Part shown: positions 43,820 through 55,000 of the stretch, piece after piece
Layout of the letters: each line of letters begins with the position of its first letter
How positions within the stretch are numbered: the stretch's first letter is position 1
NCBI GenBank assembly: GCA_030323885.1
Contig: CM059198.1
Span: forward strand, 63,638,917 to 63,702,916
DNA from: Branchipolynoe longqiensis
Taxonomy: Eukaryota; Annelida; Polychaeta; Phyllodocida; Polynoidae
Direction of reading: 5' to 3'
Length of the DNA stretch: 64,000 bases
Notes under the pieces: generated by a model
Databases searched by the model: none
The model's input: the letters and a program-made list of their open reading frames with translations, nothing else
What the model was told of the DNA's origin: nothing
Translations under genes and position numbers: made by a program

Positions 43820-43952
43820 TATGACGAGGTAACTAGTTAGTTACAAGGAAAGACTGAACAAAGCCTTGATATGAATTAAATAGGGACACAACAGAATGCT
43901 GCAGTTTTGTTGGTGTTTTATGTCCTAGCAAGAACTAAGGTAATCTCATGAT

Positions 43953-44257
43953 TATGTTTGAATGCGAAGCTCCTGCAATGTCAGTGGCGTAGTGGTGGTG
44001 TTGATGCATTTGTGAGCAAACAACATTTGCACAAGCCTGTGTCAGTGATTTTTTTTTGGCTGAAGAGGGAGTTACATACATACTCAGATGATTTATGAAT
44101 GTTCCTATAATACACCAAGCTGTTAACACAAACTAATAGATAATGGAATTTAATATCAATTAGAATATGTATTTTAATATCAATGTCGTTTTCCTAATTG
44201 ATCATCAGACCACTTATAAAGTTATATATATTTATTATGTTTGAATCATTGTATGTT
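43953..44257. other. Stretch with no recognised feature
   Basis: AT-rich sequence, nothing recognised. Confidence 0.4.
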
Positions 44258-44398
44258 TGGTTTGTTGGAATTGTACGTCCTAGCAACATATAAGGTTATA
44301 TCAGATTTACCAAATTGTGGCAGTGTACAGTAATGGTGCACACTTTATAGTGCTGCCACATTTGAAGACCAGGCGACTAGCAACATGACCTAATGATT
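44258..44398 (-). mobile_element. SINE A, 3' half
   Basis: Tail TTGTACGTCCTAGCAACA and body to GCAACATGACCTAATG. Confidence 0.7.
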
Positions 44399-45640
44399 TG
44401 GTTGTTGGAGTTATACGTCCTGGCAACATCTAAGGTCATATCAGGACAGGTGGAATGACCCAGTGAAGCAATCAGCAGCATTATCTTGATATTGAGCACT
44501 TTCCCTTTACTATTACTACCAACCACCACGCGAGGTAGTGATAAGTATACATTTTCTAAGTAATTGGTTTGACTCGGTCGGGGTTCAAACCAATGACCTT
44601 TTACATGGACATTTTTTTTTTTTTGGTAAAGTATTTATTCATCTGAATATGACATTTGTCAGTGCCGGAGCACTGATCTTCCAGCCATCTTACTATTGGA
44701 ATTGACAGTCTATATAATCTAAGTTTGGTCAGTGCTGTATTAGTCACAGCACCGATCCTGTAGAATTAAGGGGGTGGCTCCTGCTGTATATTGTACAGCA
44801 CCAGTCACTGTAGTTAATGCAAAAATGGGGAGCAGCATCGAGTAGAAGATGTATACTCGGGGCAACTCAAACAATCATTTTTCTCTTATAAAACAAGCTA
44901 AGTTTATAGTTGACCAGACATTTTGTCTGTCTTATATAATGTTCAATGTGTTTAAACAGATTGATAGTTGTGTAGGATGTTCGGTGTGTTGATGGTTTGT
45001 TCATGATGGTTAAGGGTGGTGGCAGGGGAGGGGGGCCCATTGGGGTGGGTGGTAGGGGGGAAAACCCACAGGAGAGCAAGCATTTTTGAAGGCAAGTATT
45101 GTTTCTGTTTCTCTGACTCTGATAGGGAGGTCATTCCACATGACACTACCTTTGTAGATTGGTGCTCCAATATATTTATTTGTTGAAGGGTGTGGTACAT
45201 TGAGCAGAGTGGAAGCTCCTCTTCTTGTTATTCTATTTGTGCGGTCAATGAATTTTTCAGCTTTTGCGCATTTGTGCATTAGTGCCATCAGGTGTAGGTC
45301 CCTTCGCTCTGAGAGAGTATCCAATTTGGCTTTCTTGTGTGGTTCAGCCACACTCAGTATCTTGCCTTGGTAAACTGATCTCAGTGCTCAGTTCTGAATT
45401 CTTTGCAGTTTGATCTTTTGTTGTTTTGTTAAGAGTTCATATATGATGTCATTGTAATGTATAACAGGCAATATTGTAGTCTTGTACAGGAGCAGTGCAG
45501 TGTTTTCACTCATGAATTTCCTTAATTTCCTAAAATGTGTCAGTTTTAGTGCCAGTGTTTGATTCAGTCTTGCCAATTGTCAGTTCCCAGTTAGGCAGTG
45601 CTCTTACCGATTCGGCGACTGCGTCCTGTCGGAATTATCT
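44399..45640 (-). mobile_element. SINE A copy interrupted by a LINE
   Basis: Body at 44399-44611 up to GACCTTTTACATGG. The head resumes at about 45580-45630 with AGGCAGTGCTCTTACCGATT and CGGCGACTGCGTCC. Confidence 0.75.
44612..45578 (-). pseudogene. CR1/Jockey-like LINE 3' end inside SINE A
   Basis: The minus-strand frame from 45576 to about 45010 gives a typical C-terminal domain of CR1/Jockey-group LINEs: LLYKTTILPVIHYNDIIYE, LQRIQN, a stop, then ALRSVYQGKIL, RRDLHLMALMHKCA and IYKGSVMWNDLPIRVRET. The single in-frame TGA (45386-45388) could be a CGA-to-TGA change. The 3' UTR runs to a poly-A tail, seen as T at 44612-44624. The catalytic RT region is absent through 5' truncation. The exact clade is not resolved. 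Confidence 0.75.
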
Positions 45641-46059
45641 TAAACGAAAACGAGTTGAAATGCTTAAGCCAGTCATACTTATGTTTTTTTTTGGAACTTG
45701 ATTTTTATTCATATAAATTTGTTACAGGTATCTTGGTATTTACACAATAATTTTGTTTACATAGTGTCTTGAAATGTGAAGTAGATTCTGAAATTAAAGT
45801 GTACGCAATGCAGTAAGTAATGAGTATGAGGTACATTCAATCATTTTACATTGATATAAAAGGTTTTAGTTGTTGGTTTCCGGACATTTAGCACCCCAAT
45901 ACAAAAGTTATTAATAGCAATGCGTATGAGTTGCCCTGGCGCATTACCAGTATTGGTTCACTTTGATTCCTGTATGCACACCATATATACAGTCTTGTTT
46001 ATGAGCTTGTTTTTGTGTCCGCGCGCGCCCCACCAGCCCCTCAGCCTACCCTAACCTAA
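45641..46059. other. Unassigned, possible poly-A end
   Basis: A T run at 45685-45694 followed by AT-rich sequence could be the 3' end of another minus-strand retroposed copy. No protein similarity was seen. Confidence 0.4.
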
Positions 46060-48398
46060 CACCCACACCCACACCCAAACCTACACCCTCACACTCACAC
46101 TCACACCCACACCCACACCCCCACACCCACGCCCACACGCTCACACCCACACCCACACCCACACACTCACACCTATACACTCACACTCACACTCACACCC
46201 ACACCCACACCCACACCCACACACCCACACCCACCCAACCCAACATCCACCCGCACCCACACACACAAACCCACACCTACACCCACACCCACACCCAACC
46301 CAAACCCACACACACATCCACACCCACACCCACATCCACACCCACACCCACACCCACACCCACACCCAAACCACCCCCACACCCACACCACCCCACACCA
46401 ACACCCACACCCACATCCACACCCAACACCCACACCCACACCCACACCCAAACCCACACACACACCCACACGCACACCACACCCACACCCACACATCCAC
46501 ACTCACACTCACACCTACACACCCACACACATTCCTTCCCACACCCAAACCCACACAACCACATCCACACCCACACCCACACCCACACCCACACCCACAC
46601 CCACACCCAAACCCCACACCCAAACCCACACCCAAACCCACACCCAACCCACACCCACACCCACACCCAAACCTAAACCCACACATACACCCATACGCAC
46701 ACCCACACCCAAACCCAAACCCACACCCACACACCCCGACCCACACACACATCCACACTCACACCCACACTCACACCCACACACTCACACTCACACCCAC
46801 ATCCACACCCACACCCAAACCCACACCCACACCCAAACGCACACCCACACCCACATCCACATCCACACCCACATCCACACCCACACCAACACCAACACCC
46901 ACACCCAATCCCACAGCCACACCCGAACCCACACCCACACCCATACCCACATCCACACCCACACCCACACACACACCTACACCCACACCCACATCCACAC
47001 CCACATCCACACCCACATCCACACCCACACCCAAACCCAAACCCACACACACATCCACACGCACACCACACCCACACCCACACACCCATACATCCACACT
47101 CACACCTACACTCACACCTACACACCCACACACACACACCCTCCCACACCCAAACCCACACAACCACATCCACACCCACACCCACATCCACACCCACACC
47201 CACACCCACACCCACACCCCACCCAACACCCCAAACCCACACCCAACCCACACCCACACCCAAACCTAAACCCACACATACACCCATACGCACACCCACA
47301 CCCAAACCCAAACCCACACCCACACACCCCGACCCACACACACACATCCACACTCACTCCCACACACTCACACCCACACACTCACACTCACACCCACAAA
47401 CACACACCCACACCACACCACACCCACACCACCCAACACCCCAACCCACCCACCACCCAAACGCACACCCACACCCACACCACACCCCCACACCCACACC
47501 CACACAACACCAACACCCACACTCCACACCCACATCCACACCACACCACACACCCACACCCACACCAACCATACACCCACACCCACACCCAAACCCGCAT
47601 CCACACCTACACCGACACCTACATCCACACACACACCTCCACACCCACACCCACACCCTCACATCCACACAGCCACACCCACACCCCAAACACCCAACAC
47701 ACCCACACACACACCACACCCACACTCACCACCCACACCCCCACCATACATCCACACACACCCACCTACAACCACCCCACACAACCCCACCCACAACACC
47801 ACATCCACACACACCCAACACCCACACCCACACCCAAAACCTACACCCACACACCCGACCGACACACACACCACACACACCCACACCCACACCCACACAC
47901 CCACACACCCACATACCCACACATCACCCCACAAACACACCCACACACCACACACACCACTCACACACACACCCACACCCACACACACACCCACACCCAC
48001 ACCCACACAACACCCACACCCCACCCACACCCACACACACCACACAACCCCAATCCACACCCACACCAACACCACATCCACACCACACCCACACCCACCC
48101 ACACCCACTCCCACACCCATATCCACACCCACATCCACACCCACACCCACATCCACACCCACACACACATCCACACCCACACCCACATCCACACCCACAC
48201 CCAAACCCACACCCAAACCCACACACACTTCCACACCCACATCCACACCCGCCCCCACATCCACCCCCACACACACATCCACACCCACACCCACATCCAC
48301 ACCCACACCCACACCCAAACCCACACCCAAACCCACACACACTTCCACACCCACATCCACACCCGCCCCCACATCCACAACCACACCCACATCCAAAT
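46060..48398. repeat. CCCACA hexamer array with higher-order copies (2.3 kb)
   Basis: Dominated by CCCACA with CCAACC, CATCCA and CCAAAC variants. A block around 46540-46755 recurs about 600 bp later (47145-47350), and a 114-bp block near 48190-48300 recurs immediately. The many long minus-strand Val/Cys/Trp/Gly frames are artefacts. Confidence 0.97.
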
Positions 48399-48401
48399 CA
48401 C

Positions 48402-48684
48402 CCGTACCGGACGCAGTGGTCGAATCGGTCAAACCAATGACTTATCAAATTGATACTTGTCGCTTCCTAGCCTCGCATTCAGCATTAATAGGATAGGGCA
48501 AGTACTGGTTAGCTCAGTGTCAGGATAATGTGACTGACGGGTTTACTAGTTCATAGTGCCAGCGGCCTGATTTCCCAATGGGACAGGACTATGAAATCGC
48601 CATGAGTGTACACTGTCACAAGTCGGTACTCATCCTGATGTGAACTTAGATGTTGCCAGGACGTAAAACTCCAACATCCAACCC
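48402..48684 (+). mobile_element. SINE A with internal head deletion
   Basis: The head jumps from GTGGTCGAATCGGTC to AAACCAATGACTTATC, so box B is missing. The body and tail are complete. Confidence 0.82.
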
Positions 48685-48944
48685 ACCCAAATCACCCTCC
48701 CACCAGCATTTCGATGACCGGAAGTACTTTGGCCGATCGATGTGTTGCGCCGATGCATGATGGTAAATCAGAGCGCGCAGTGGCCACATGAATGTTAAAC
48801 AGGCTCATTTGTCATGCGCAGCAAACAGGCTGTCAATGTAAACAATACAGTCCCTAATTAGACGGCGATGAATGAGGTACCGGATTCACTGTCCACTGAG
48901 CCAGTCACCAGCCCAGCCTGCTGAATATCAATACCACCACCAGG

Positions 48945-49480
48945 GGGCTGTGTACAGGCAGCAGGGATCAGCAACACCAGGGGGCACAACCAGTACTAAC
49001 GGGGAGCATCACCATTACCACTAGGGGGCCCCAGCACCACCACTAGGGGGCACCACCACCACTAGCATCAGGGAGCACCACCACCACTCGCATCAAGGGG
49101 CACCACCACCACCAGGGGGCACCACACCACCACAAGAGGCACCGCCTCCAAGATGCACCACCACCACTAAGGGGCACCACCACCAAGGGGCACCACCACC
49201 ACCAAGGGGAACCACCACCAGCAAGGGGAACCACCACCACCACCACCACCAAGGGGAACCACCACCAAGGGGAACCACCAGCACCAGCACCAGGGGGCAC
49301 CACCACCACCAGCGGGCACCACCACCACCAGGGGGCACCACCACCACCAGGGGCACCACCAGCACTACCAGGGGACACCACCACCACCCCCACCACCAGG
49401 TGGTTCCTACCACCACCACCACCAGGTGGCTCCTTCCACCACCACCACCAGGTGGCTTCTACCACCACCACCAGAGGTTC
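48945..49480. repeat. CACCACCACCAGGGGG minisatellite
   Basis: Irregular units of (CAC)n followed by AGGGGGCAC or AAGGGGAAC. It codes only for low-complexity Gly/Trp/Val strings. Confidence 0.93.
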
Positions 49481-49517
49481 CTACTGCCATCATGGGCAAT
49501 CACCAATCGGAGCACCC

Positions 49518-49793
49518 GGTGACCGTGTGCACTCATGGTGACTTTATAGTGCTGCCCCACTGAGAGACGAGGCCACCAGCGCCATGATCTGATACCCCAC
49601 TCAGTCACATTATCCTGACACTGAGCCAACCAGTCCTTGCCCTATTCTAACAATGCCACGTGCCTGGCTAGGGAGCGATGTGTATAAATTTTTAGATCAT
49701 TGCCTTGACTTGACGTGGGTGCGAACCCGTTGGTTGGAATCCCTTGATATACCAAAATGGGAGACGGATGCTCAACTCATTTGACCATCAGAT
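49518..49793 (-). mobile_element. SINE A with A2-type head
   Basis: Starts mid-body. The minus-strand head contains TGAGCATCCGTCTCCCATT and belongs to the class II-like variant. Confidence 0.78.
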
Positions 49794-49919
49794 CTTGTGC
49801 AGTTCTAAGGACAATGCAGTTGATTTAAGGACAATGCAGTTCTAAGGACAATTCACTTGATTTAACATGGTCTTTACAGATATTTGCCGCAGAAAATTAA
49901 TCCAACAGCGAAGAGAAAA

Positions 49920-50274
49920 GGCCCAGTTACATACACGTTAGTGGACGCAGTTGAAAGTAGTGCAGGCTAACGTAGTTGAACGTAATTGAACGTAGTTGAA
50001 CGTAGTTGAACGTAGTTGGATGCAATTGAATGTAGTTGAATGTAGTTGAACGTAGTTGAGCGCAGTTGAAGGTAGTTGACCGTAGTTGAACATCCCGGCA
50101 TCCATACCGTAATGTATGTATCCGTACCACAACGCATTTATCCATACTAAAACCTGAGGTAGCTTAACGTATTTCAACGTAGTTTAACATACTTACACCA
50201 TGTTTGACCCACATTAGCCTCCACTACGTTCACCTATGTTAAGCTACGTCCACTAACGTGCATGCCCACCAGGG
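49920..50274 (-). mobile_element. TIR element E7 (about 355 bp)
   Basis: Ends GCCCAGTTACATACACGTTA and, inverted, GCCCTGGTGGGCATGCACG. Both continue into GTTAGTGGACG. The interior repeats GTAGTTGAACGTA words. A weaker version of the E core lies on the minus strand near 50137-50157. Confidence 0.65.
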
Positions 50275-51111
50275 CATAAGGATCTACATCGGCCTTCAGA
50301 ATGGGTTTCCTGTGCGTCCTTTTCTAAATCAGAAATAATTACTTCAATGTCCATTGTTGCGAAATTAAAGAATCATTTTGTGTTCACCTATATCGGTGAA
50401 GCAGCAAAAGAATGTAGCAGTATGTAATTGGATGGGCATTCCATTAATGTTGCTAGTATGACGTCACAGGCGACAACTGCGCAATGAATTGGGTCAGACC
50501 GGTGACAGCTAATGACAGAAGCTGGAGGTATTTTTCATTAATTGTTAGTAGGGTTCCTACTTCCTCACCCTCCACTCTCCCGAACCCCGATCCCCAGGTC
50601 CGCTACTCCGGGGGTTGGCTCTAGTTCTGCCCAATATGGCCGTAATCGATTCATGCGACCCGGACGACTCGGCTCACCCGAGTCGTCAGAATTTCCAATA
50701 GAACACTGCGAGTGGAGTCGACAAATACACGCGTCGTGTGCAAAATGACCCGACCCCAGTAACCTACCTCTTGGCTTGGGTGGCTAGGAGCGATGACGTC
50801 ACATTTGCGATGGTACCGTCCTGGAGTATAACAGCCACAGGTACCAGTCATACATGTTTCTTTTGGGTAATAACATAGATTAATGAAATGGAAATATCAC
50901 TAAACTATGCCATCATAAAACAATTTAAATCCTATTTTGCTGTAGTTATATTGGGTTTTATAATATTTGTTTAAGGTTTGGGATTAAGCCACCATTTTTT
51001 TCACTCCGAGCATGGAGAAGCGTATTCGATTACTCGACCCGAGTCTGTAGGATGTGTGGATGCGCCAAAAAGTGGCTCGGGTCACCCGAGTTGATTAATC
51101 GATTACCCCCT
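50275..51111. other. Unassigned with inverted GTAATCGATT motifs
   Basis: GTAATCGATTCATGCGACCC at 50641 and its diverged inverse near 51085-51106, with ACTCGG/CCGAGT palindromes beside both, hint at the ends of an unrecognised element. No gene was recognised. Confidence 0.4.
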
Positions 51112-51437
51112 ATGTTCTGGTTGTTGGGCCTTCCCATCCTGACAACAGCTAAAATCATATCAAGATGGGTAGCGACATATTGTGACAATGCCCACGCATG
51201 GCGACTTTATAGTGCTGCCCCACTGGGAGAATACGCCGCTGGCACCTTAACCCGATGTCTCACTTAGTCACATTATCCTAATATTGAGTTAAACATCCCT
51301 TCTCCTATCCTAGTAACCCCGTACACCATTCTAGGTAGTGAAATGTATCAATTCTGTAAGTCATTCATTTGACTCGGCGAGGTTTCAAACTCCCGACAAT
51401 CCGCATGGGTACCATACGAGGTGGCTGAATGAGTTAA

Positions 51438-51784
51438 AGTTTCATAGTCCGACGGCGTTGAGTTTCTGTCATTTTTCTGAGATAAATAGATTAACCTGAT
51501 GGTTATAATCGACCTTACTTTAGCTTCAAGTCCTGTTTATTTTAAACAGTTATGTTTTGAGGTATTTGAAGTGCAAACAACTCAAATTAGCTTTAGCAAG
51601 CTTGCCAAACTTCTGACACCACAGGCTTTAACAGTAACAGGTTCTAATAAATTGCCTCAGTATTCCCTGATATGTGGCAACAAATGCTTAATACATGCAT
51701 CAGTATCTAAGTTAGATATGTAGAATAAAATCTAGGTGATTGTTTTGGTTTTGAAAATGTGATGCTTCATCGGACTATGCAGCT
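51438..51784 (+). mobile_element. MITE family B, copy 3 (347 bp, intact ends)
   Basis: Flanked by TTAA (51434-51437 and 51785-51788). Ends AGTTTCATAGTCCGACGG and CATCGGACTATGCAGCT. Joining the flanks restores the expected SINE A2 head (GAATGAG-TTAA-GCGT...CTCCCG), so TTAA duplication is directly demonstrated. Confidence 0.9.
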
Positions 51785-52044
51785 TTAAGCGTATGTCTCC
51801 CGTTTTTTGTAGATCGTGGGATTCGAACTATTGAGTTTGAACCCCAATCGAGTCGACCCAAAGACTTAAAAATTGATACTTGTTGCTTCCTAGACAGGAT
51901 TGGTTAGCTCAGTGTCAGGATACTATGACTGAGTGGGATATCAGGTCACAGTGCTGGTGGCGTGGTCTCCCAGTGGGGCAGCACCATAAAATCGACGTGA
52001 ATGCGCACTGCCATAATTTGGTACCCATCCTCATATGACCTTAC

Positions 52045-52377
52045 TGGACGGGATGGCCGAATGAGTGAGAGCGTCCGTCTCCCGTGCTGGTAGATCGTGG
52101 GGTCGCGGTTTCGAACCCTGGTCGAGTCAAACCAATGACTTCAAAATTGAGACGTGTTGCTTCCTAGCCTGGCGCTCGGCATTATTAGGATAGGGCAAGG
52201 ACTGGTTGGCTCAGTGTCAGGATAATGTGACTGAGTGGGATATTGGGTCATAGTGCCGGTGGCCTGATTTCCCAGTGTGACAGCACTATAAAGTCACCAT
52301 GAGTGCGCACGGTCCTGATATGACCTTAGATGTTGCTTGGACGTAAAACAACAAACAAACAAACAAAACAAAAAAAA
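52045..52377 (+). mobile_element. SINE A2 inserted into a SINE A2 tail
   Basis: Full length, from GGACGGGATGGCCGAATGAG to (AAAC)n. Flanked by TCATATGACCTT (52032-52043 and 52378-52389). Confidence 0.9.
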
Positions 52378-52603
52378 TCATATGACCTTTGATGTTGCCA
52401 GGACATAAAACTCCAGCAATCAACCAACCATCCGCATGGGAAGCCTGCTCTTTACGGATTCAGCAAGTACATCCGGTTGTCTAGTTTTAAGTAAAGATCC
52501 GGAATTCGTTAGGTCCTAATGAGTCTTTGGGTGTGAACAGTTTCCAGATTGATCACACCTCCAACACCCAATTGAACATTGTTCGGTAAACAAAGTACTG
52601 TAG

Positions 52604-53115
52604 TGACCGGGCGCGGTGGCCGAATCAGTAGAGCGCAGAGCTCCTGTGAGGGAGATCGGGAGTTTGGTTCCCGGTAGAGTCAAACCAATGACTTTAAATT
52701 TGATACTTGTTGCCAGCTAGCCAGGCACTCGGCATTATCAGGATATGGCAAGGACTAGTTGAGTCAGTTTCAGGATAATGTGACTGTGTGGGATATCAGG
52801 TCCGGATGCGGGCGGCCTGGTCTAAGAGTGGGGCGGCACTATAAAGTCACCAGGAATGTGCACTGTTGCAAGTCGGTACCAGCTCAGTGCCAGGATAATG
52901 TGACTGAGTGGGATATTGGGTCATGGTGCCGGTGGCCTGGTTTCCCAGTGGGACAGCACGATAAAGTCGCCATGAGTGTGCACTGTCACAAGTCGGTACC
53001 CGTCCTGATATGACCTTAGATGTTGCTAGGACGTAAAACAACAAACAAACAAAAGCAAGTCGGTACCCATCCTGATATAACCTTAGATGTTGCCAGGGTG
53101 TATACCTCCAATGAC
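52604..53115 (+). mobile_element. SINE A copy, host of a truncated SINE A
   Basis: Head GGGCGCGGTGGCCGAATCAG and body to 52880. The tail resumes at 53068-53115. Confidence 0.85.
52881..53054 (+). mobile_element. 5'-truncated SINE A inside SINE A
   Basis: Starts mid-body at AGCTCAGTGCCAGG and ends in (AAAC)n. Flanked by GCAAGTCGGTACC (52868-52880 and 53055-53067). Confidence 0.9.
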
Positions 53116-53140
53116 TAGCCAATCTCTATAGGAATGTATT

Positions 53141-53195
53141 TTTATATCTAGGTAGTCATTGACCTTCAACGTTGCCAGTGTGTAAAACCCCAACA
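53141..53195 (+). mobile_element. SINE A tail fragment
   Basis: ACGTTGCCAGTGTGTAAAACC marks the tail. Confidence 0.5.
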
Positions 53196-53244
53196 ACCTT
53201 TTCGGTTCCACGAGTAGGCCATCACAGATTTAAATCCAAATAGA

Positions 53245-53735
53245 CTCAGTGGTATACAGGTATTGCAAGTATTGCAATACCTCAGGGAGGTTGATGCCCC
53301 TGCCCTGCAGAGTTGTAAACCACTGCCCTGTGGTACAGGTTCTTGACAGAACCGAAGGCTAAGGGAGCAAACCCTAAACAGAAAACCATGTCACTGTGGC
53401 AGCATTAAGGGTGGTTGATGTATGGAACTCCCAACATCTCCCGACCAGCCACTGCAGAGACAAATAGTTTTGCGCCTGTCTTGACATGTTCTTGCCAGTG
53501 TGAAACCTCTATTTGCTCCCCGAGAGAGTGCCGCTGGTAACTTGCAAAAGCCAGCAGCACTTCAACACTTTTGCAGGCAGCTTTCACGAAATGTCTGAAG
53601 CTGAGAGACATTAATACCGACTCATGGACACAACTCTCACAGCAGAGAGCTAAATGGAGAGCGGCAGTCAAGTAATGAAAGCAGTATTTGTCACATCATG
53701 ACTGAAAGCATGATGATGATGATGATGATGATGAG
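53245..53735 (+). mobile_element. Chimeric element R, copy 3
   Basis: The body (ATTGCAATACCTCAGGGAGG onward) runs to about 53590, then switches to LINE X sequence encoding the last 25 or so residues (RDINTDSW, SQQRAKWRAAVK) and the (ATG)n tail. It keeps more LINE X sequence than copies 1 and 2, so the junction is best seen here. Confidence 0.8.
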
Positions 53736-53827
53736 ACTATCTGGTGTTGTCTAGATCGATAATAATATCTACAATAAAGCATGACATATAAATAAATAGT
53801 CGTTCATCAATTAAAAGGCACAATAAA

Positions 53828-53930
53828 CGATAAAGTCAGCATGAGTGCACACTATCACAAGTTGACACGCATCCATCCTGATATTATGACATCAGCTGTT
53901 GTCAAGATGTAAAACCCGATCAAACACATA
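53828..53930 (+). mobile_element. SINE A, 3' end fragment
   Basis: GATAAAGTCAGCATGAGTGC to the tail AAGATGTAAAACCCG. Confidence 0.7.
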
Positions 53931-53997
53931 ATTCTAAGAGACAAGGGTAAATTCCCAACAAATAAATGTCGCTCGGACATCAAATCCATTAAAGCGA

Positions 53998-54335
53998 CCA
54001 GACGGGGTGGCCGAGTGGGTTGGAGCATCCGTCTCCCGTGCTGGTAGATCGTGGGGTCGTGGGTTCGAGTCCCGGTCGAGTCAAACCAATGACTTTAAAA
54101 TTGATACTTGTCGCTTCCTAGCCAGGCGCTCGGCATTATTAGGATAGGGCAAGGACTGGTGTGCTCAGTGTCAGGATAATGTGACTGAGTGGGATACCAG
54201 GTCATGGTGCCGGCGGCCTGGTTTCCCAGTGGGACAGCACTATAAAGTCGCCATGAGTGCGCACTGTCACAAGTCGGTACCCGTCCTGATATGACCTTAG
54301 ATGTTGCTAGGACGTAAAACAACAACACACAAACA
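53998..54335 (+). mobile_element. SINE A2, best intact copy (338 bp); family description
   Basis: Flanked by the 16-bp duplication AAATCCATTAAAGCGA (53982-53997 and 54336-54351). The tRNA-like head has box A TGGCCGAGTGG (54008-54018) and box B GGTTCGAGTCC (54062-54072), so RNA polymerase III transcription is likely for this type of element. The body follows: junction GAGTCAAACCAATGACTT, then AGGATAGGGCAAGGACTGG, GTGACTGAGTGGGATA and GGGACAGCACTATAAAGTCG. The tail is GCTAGGACGTAAAAC plus an AAC-rich end. The LINE partner is not identified. Whether the central part belongs to a known SINE domain (Meta, Nin-DC, V and others) needs comparison. Confidence 0.92.
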
Positions 54336-54351
54336 AAATCCATTAAAGCGA

Positions 54352-54690
54352 AGTTATGTTCGATATAATTTATTATGCGAATATAAATAAGAAAAACCCA
54401 TTTACTCCTGTCATTTACTACATGCTTCTCGGCTGTCAAGTCCAGAGCCAAAGCGAATTATAAGAGTGACAACACGGCCTGTTTATGACACTATACATTA
54501 CTGTAAAGCGATCTCAGTCGCTGCTGGACTTGTTTGGGTTTAATTACTTCCCTACTGCCTTGCTGATTCTTCCCGAGAATATATTACTCAACCGAATTCA
54601 TGATTTCTGCCTTTTAATTGACGGGTAACTATCTATATGTAATGAATTATTTTAGAATCTGCACACAGGCCACACCCTCCAGGAGATTTA
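54352..54690. other. Stretch with no recognised feature
   Basis: AT-rich spacer, nothing recognised. Confidence 0.4.
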
Positions 54691-54995
54691 GGTTGGTTCA
54701 TTGTTGGAGTTTTACATCCTGGCAACATCTGATGTCATGTCAGGATGTGAACCGACTTGTGACAGTGCACACTCATGGTGACTTTATAGTGCTGCCCGAC
54801 TGGGAAATCAGGCCACCAGCACCATGAACTGATATCCCACTCAGTCACGTTATCCTGACATTGGGCTAATCAGTCCTTGCTCTATCCTATTAATGCCGAG
54901 CGTCTGTCTAGGAAGCAATCAGTATCAATTGTGTAAGGCATTGGTTTGACTGAATCGGGAACCGACCTCCCGATCTCCCGCACGGGAGGTCTCGG
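54691..54995 (-). mobile_element. SINE A copy, head cut by E5
   Basis: Complete body on the minus strand. The head breaks at 54995 where E5 begins. Confidence 0.85.
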
Positions 54996-55000
54996 CTTAA

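Larger units (their letters stand above)
51410..52429 (+). mobile_element. SINE A2 inserted into SINE A
   Basis: Flanked by ATCCGCATGGG (51399-51409 and 52430-52440). It is itself split by MITE B copy 3 and another SINE A2. Confidence 0.85.
51112..52476 (-). mobile_element. SINE A copy, outer host of a nested stack
   Basis: Body at 51112-51409. The head resumes at 52430-52476 (AAGCCTGCTCTTTACGGATT). Everything between is a later insertion. Confidence 0.85.

Noticed and set aside
46040..46070. CCCTAACCTAAC resembling telomere repeat
   Set aside because: Only about two imperfect units, at the edge of a CCCACA array.
46141..48432. Many long minus-strand Cys/Val/Trp/Gly frames
   Set aside because: They follow the CCCACA array. 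A 6-bp period keeps all frames open regardless of coding function.
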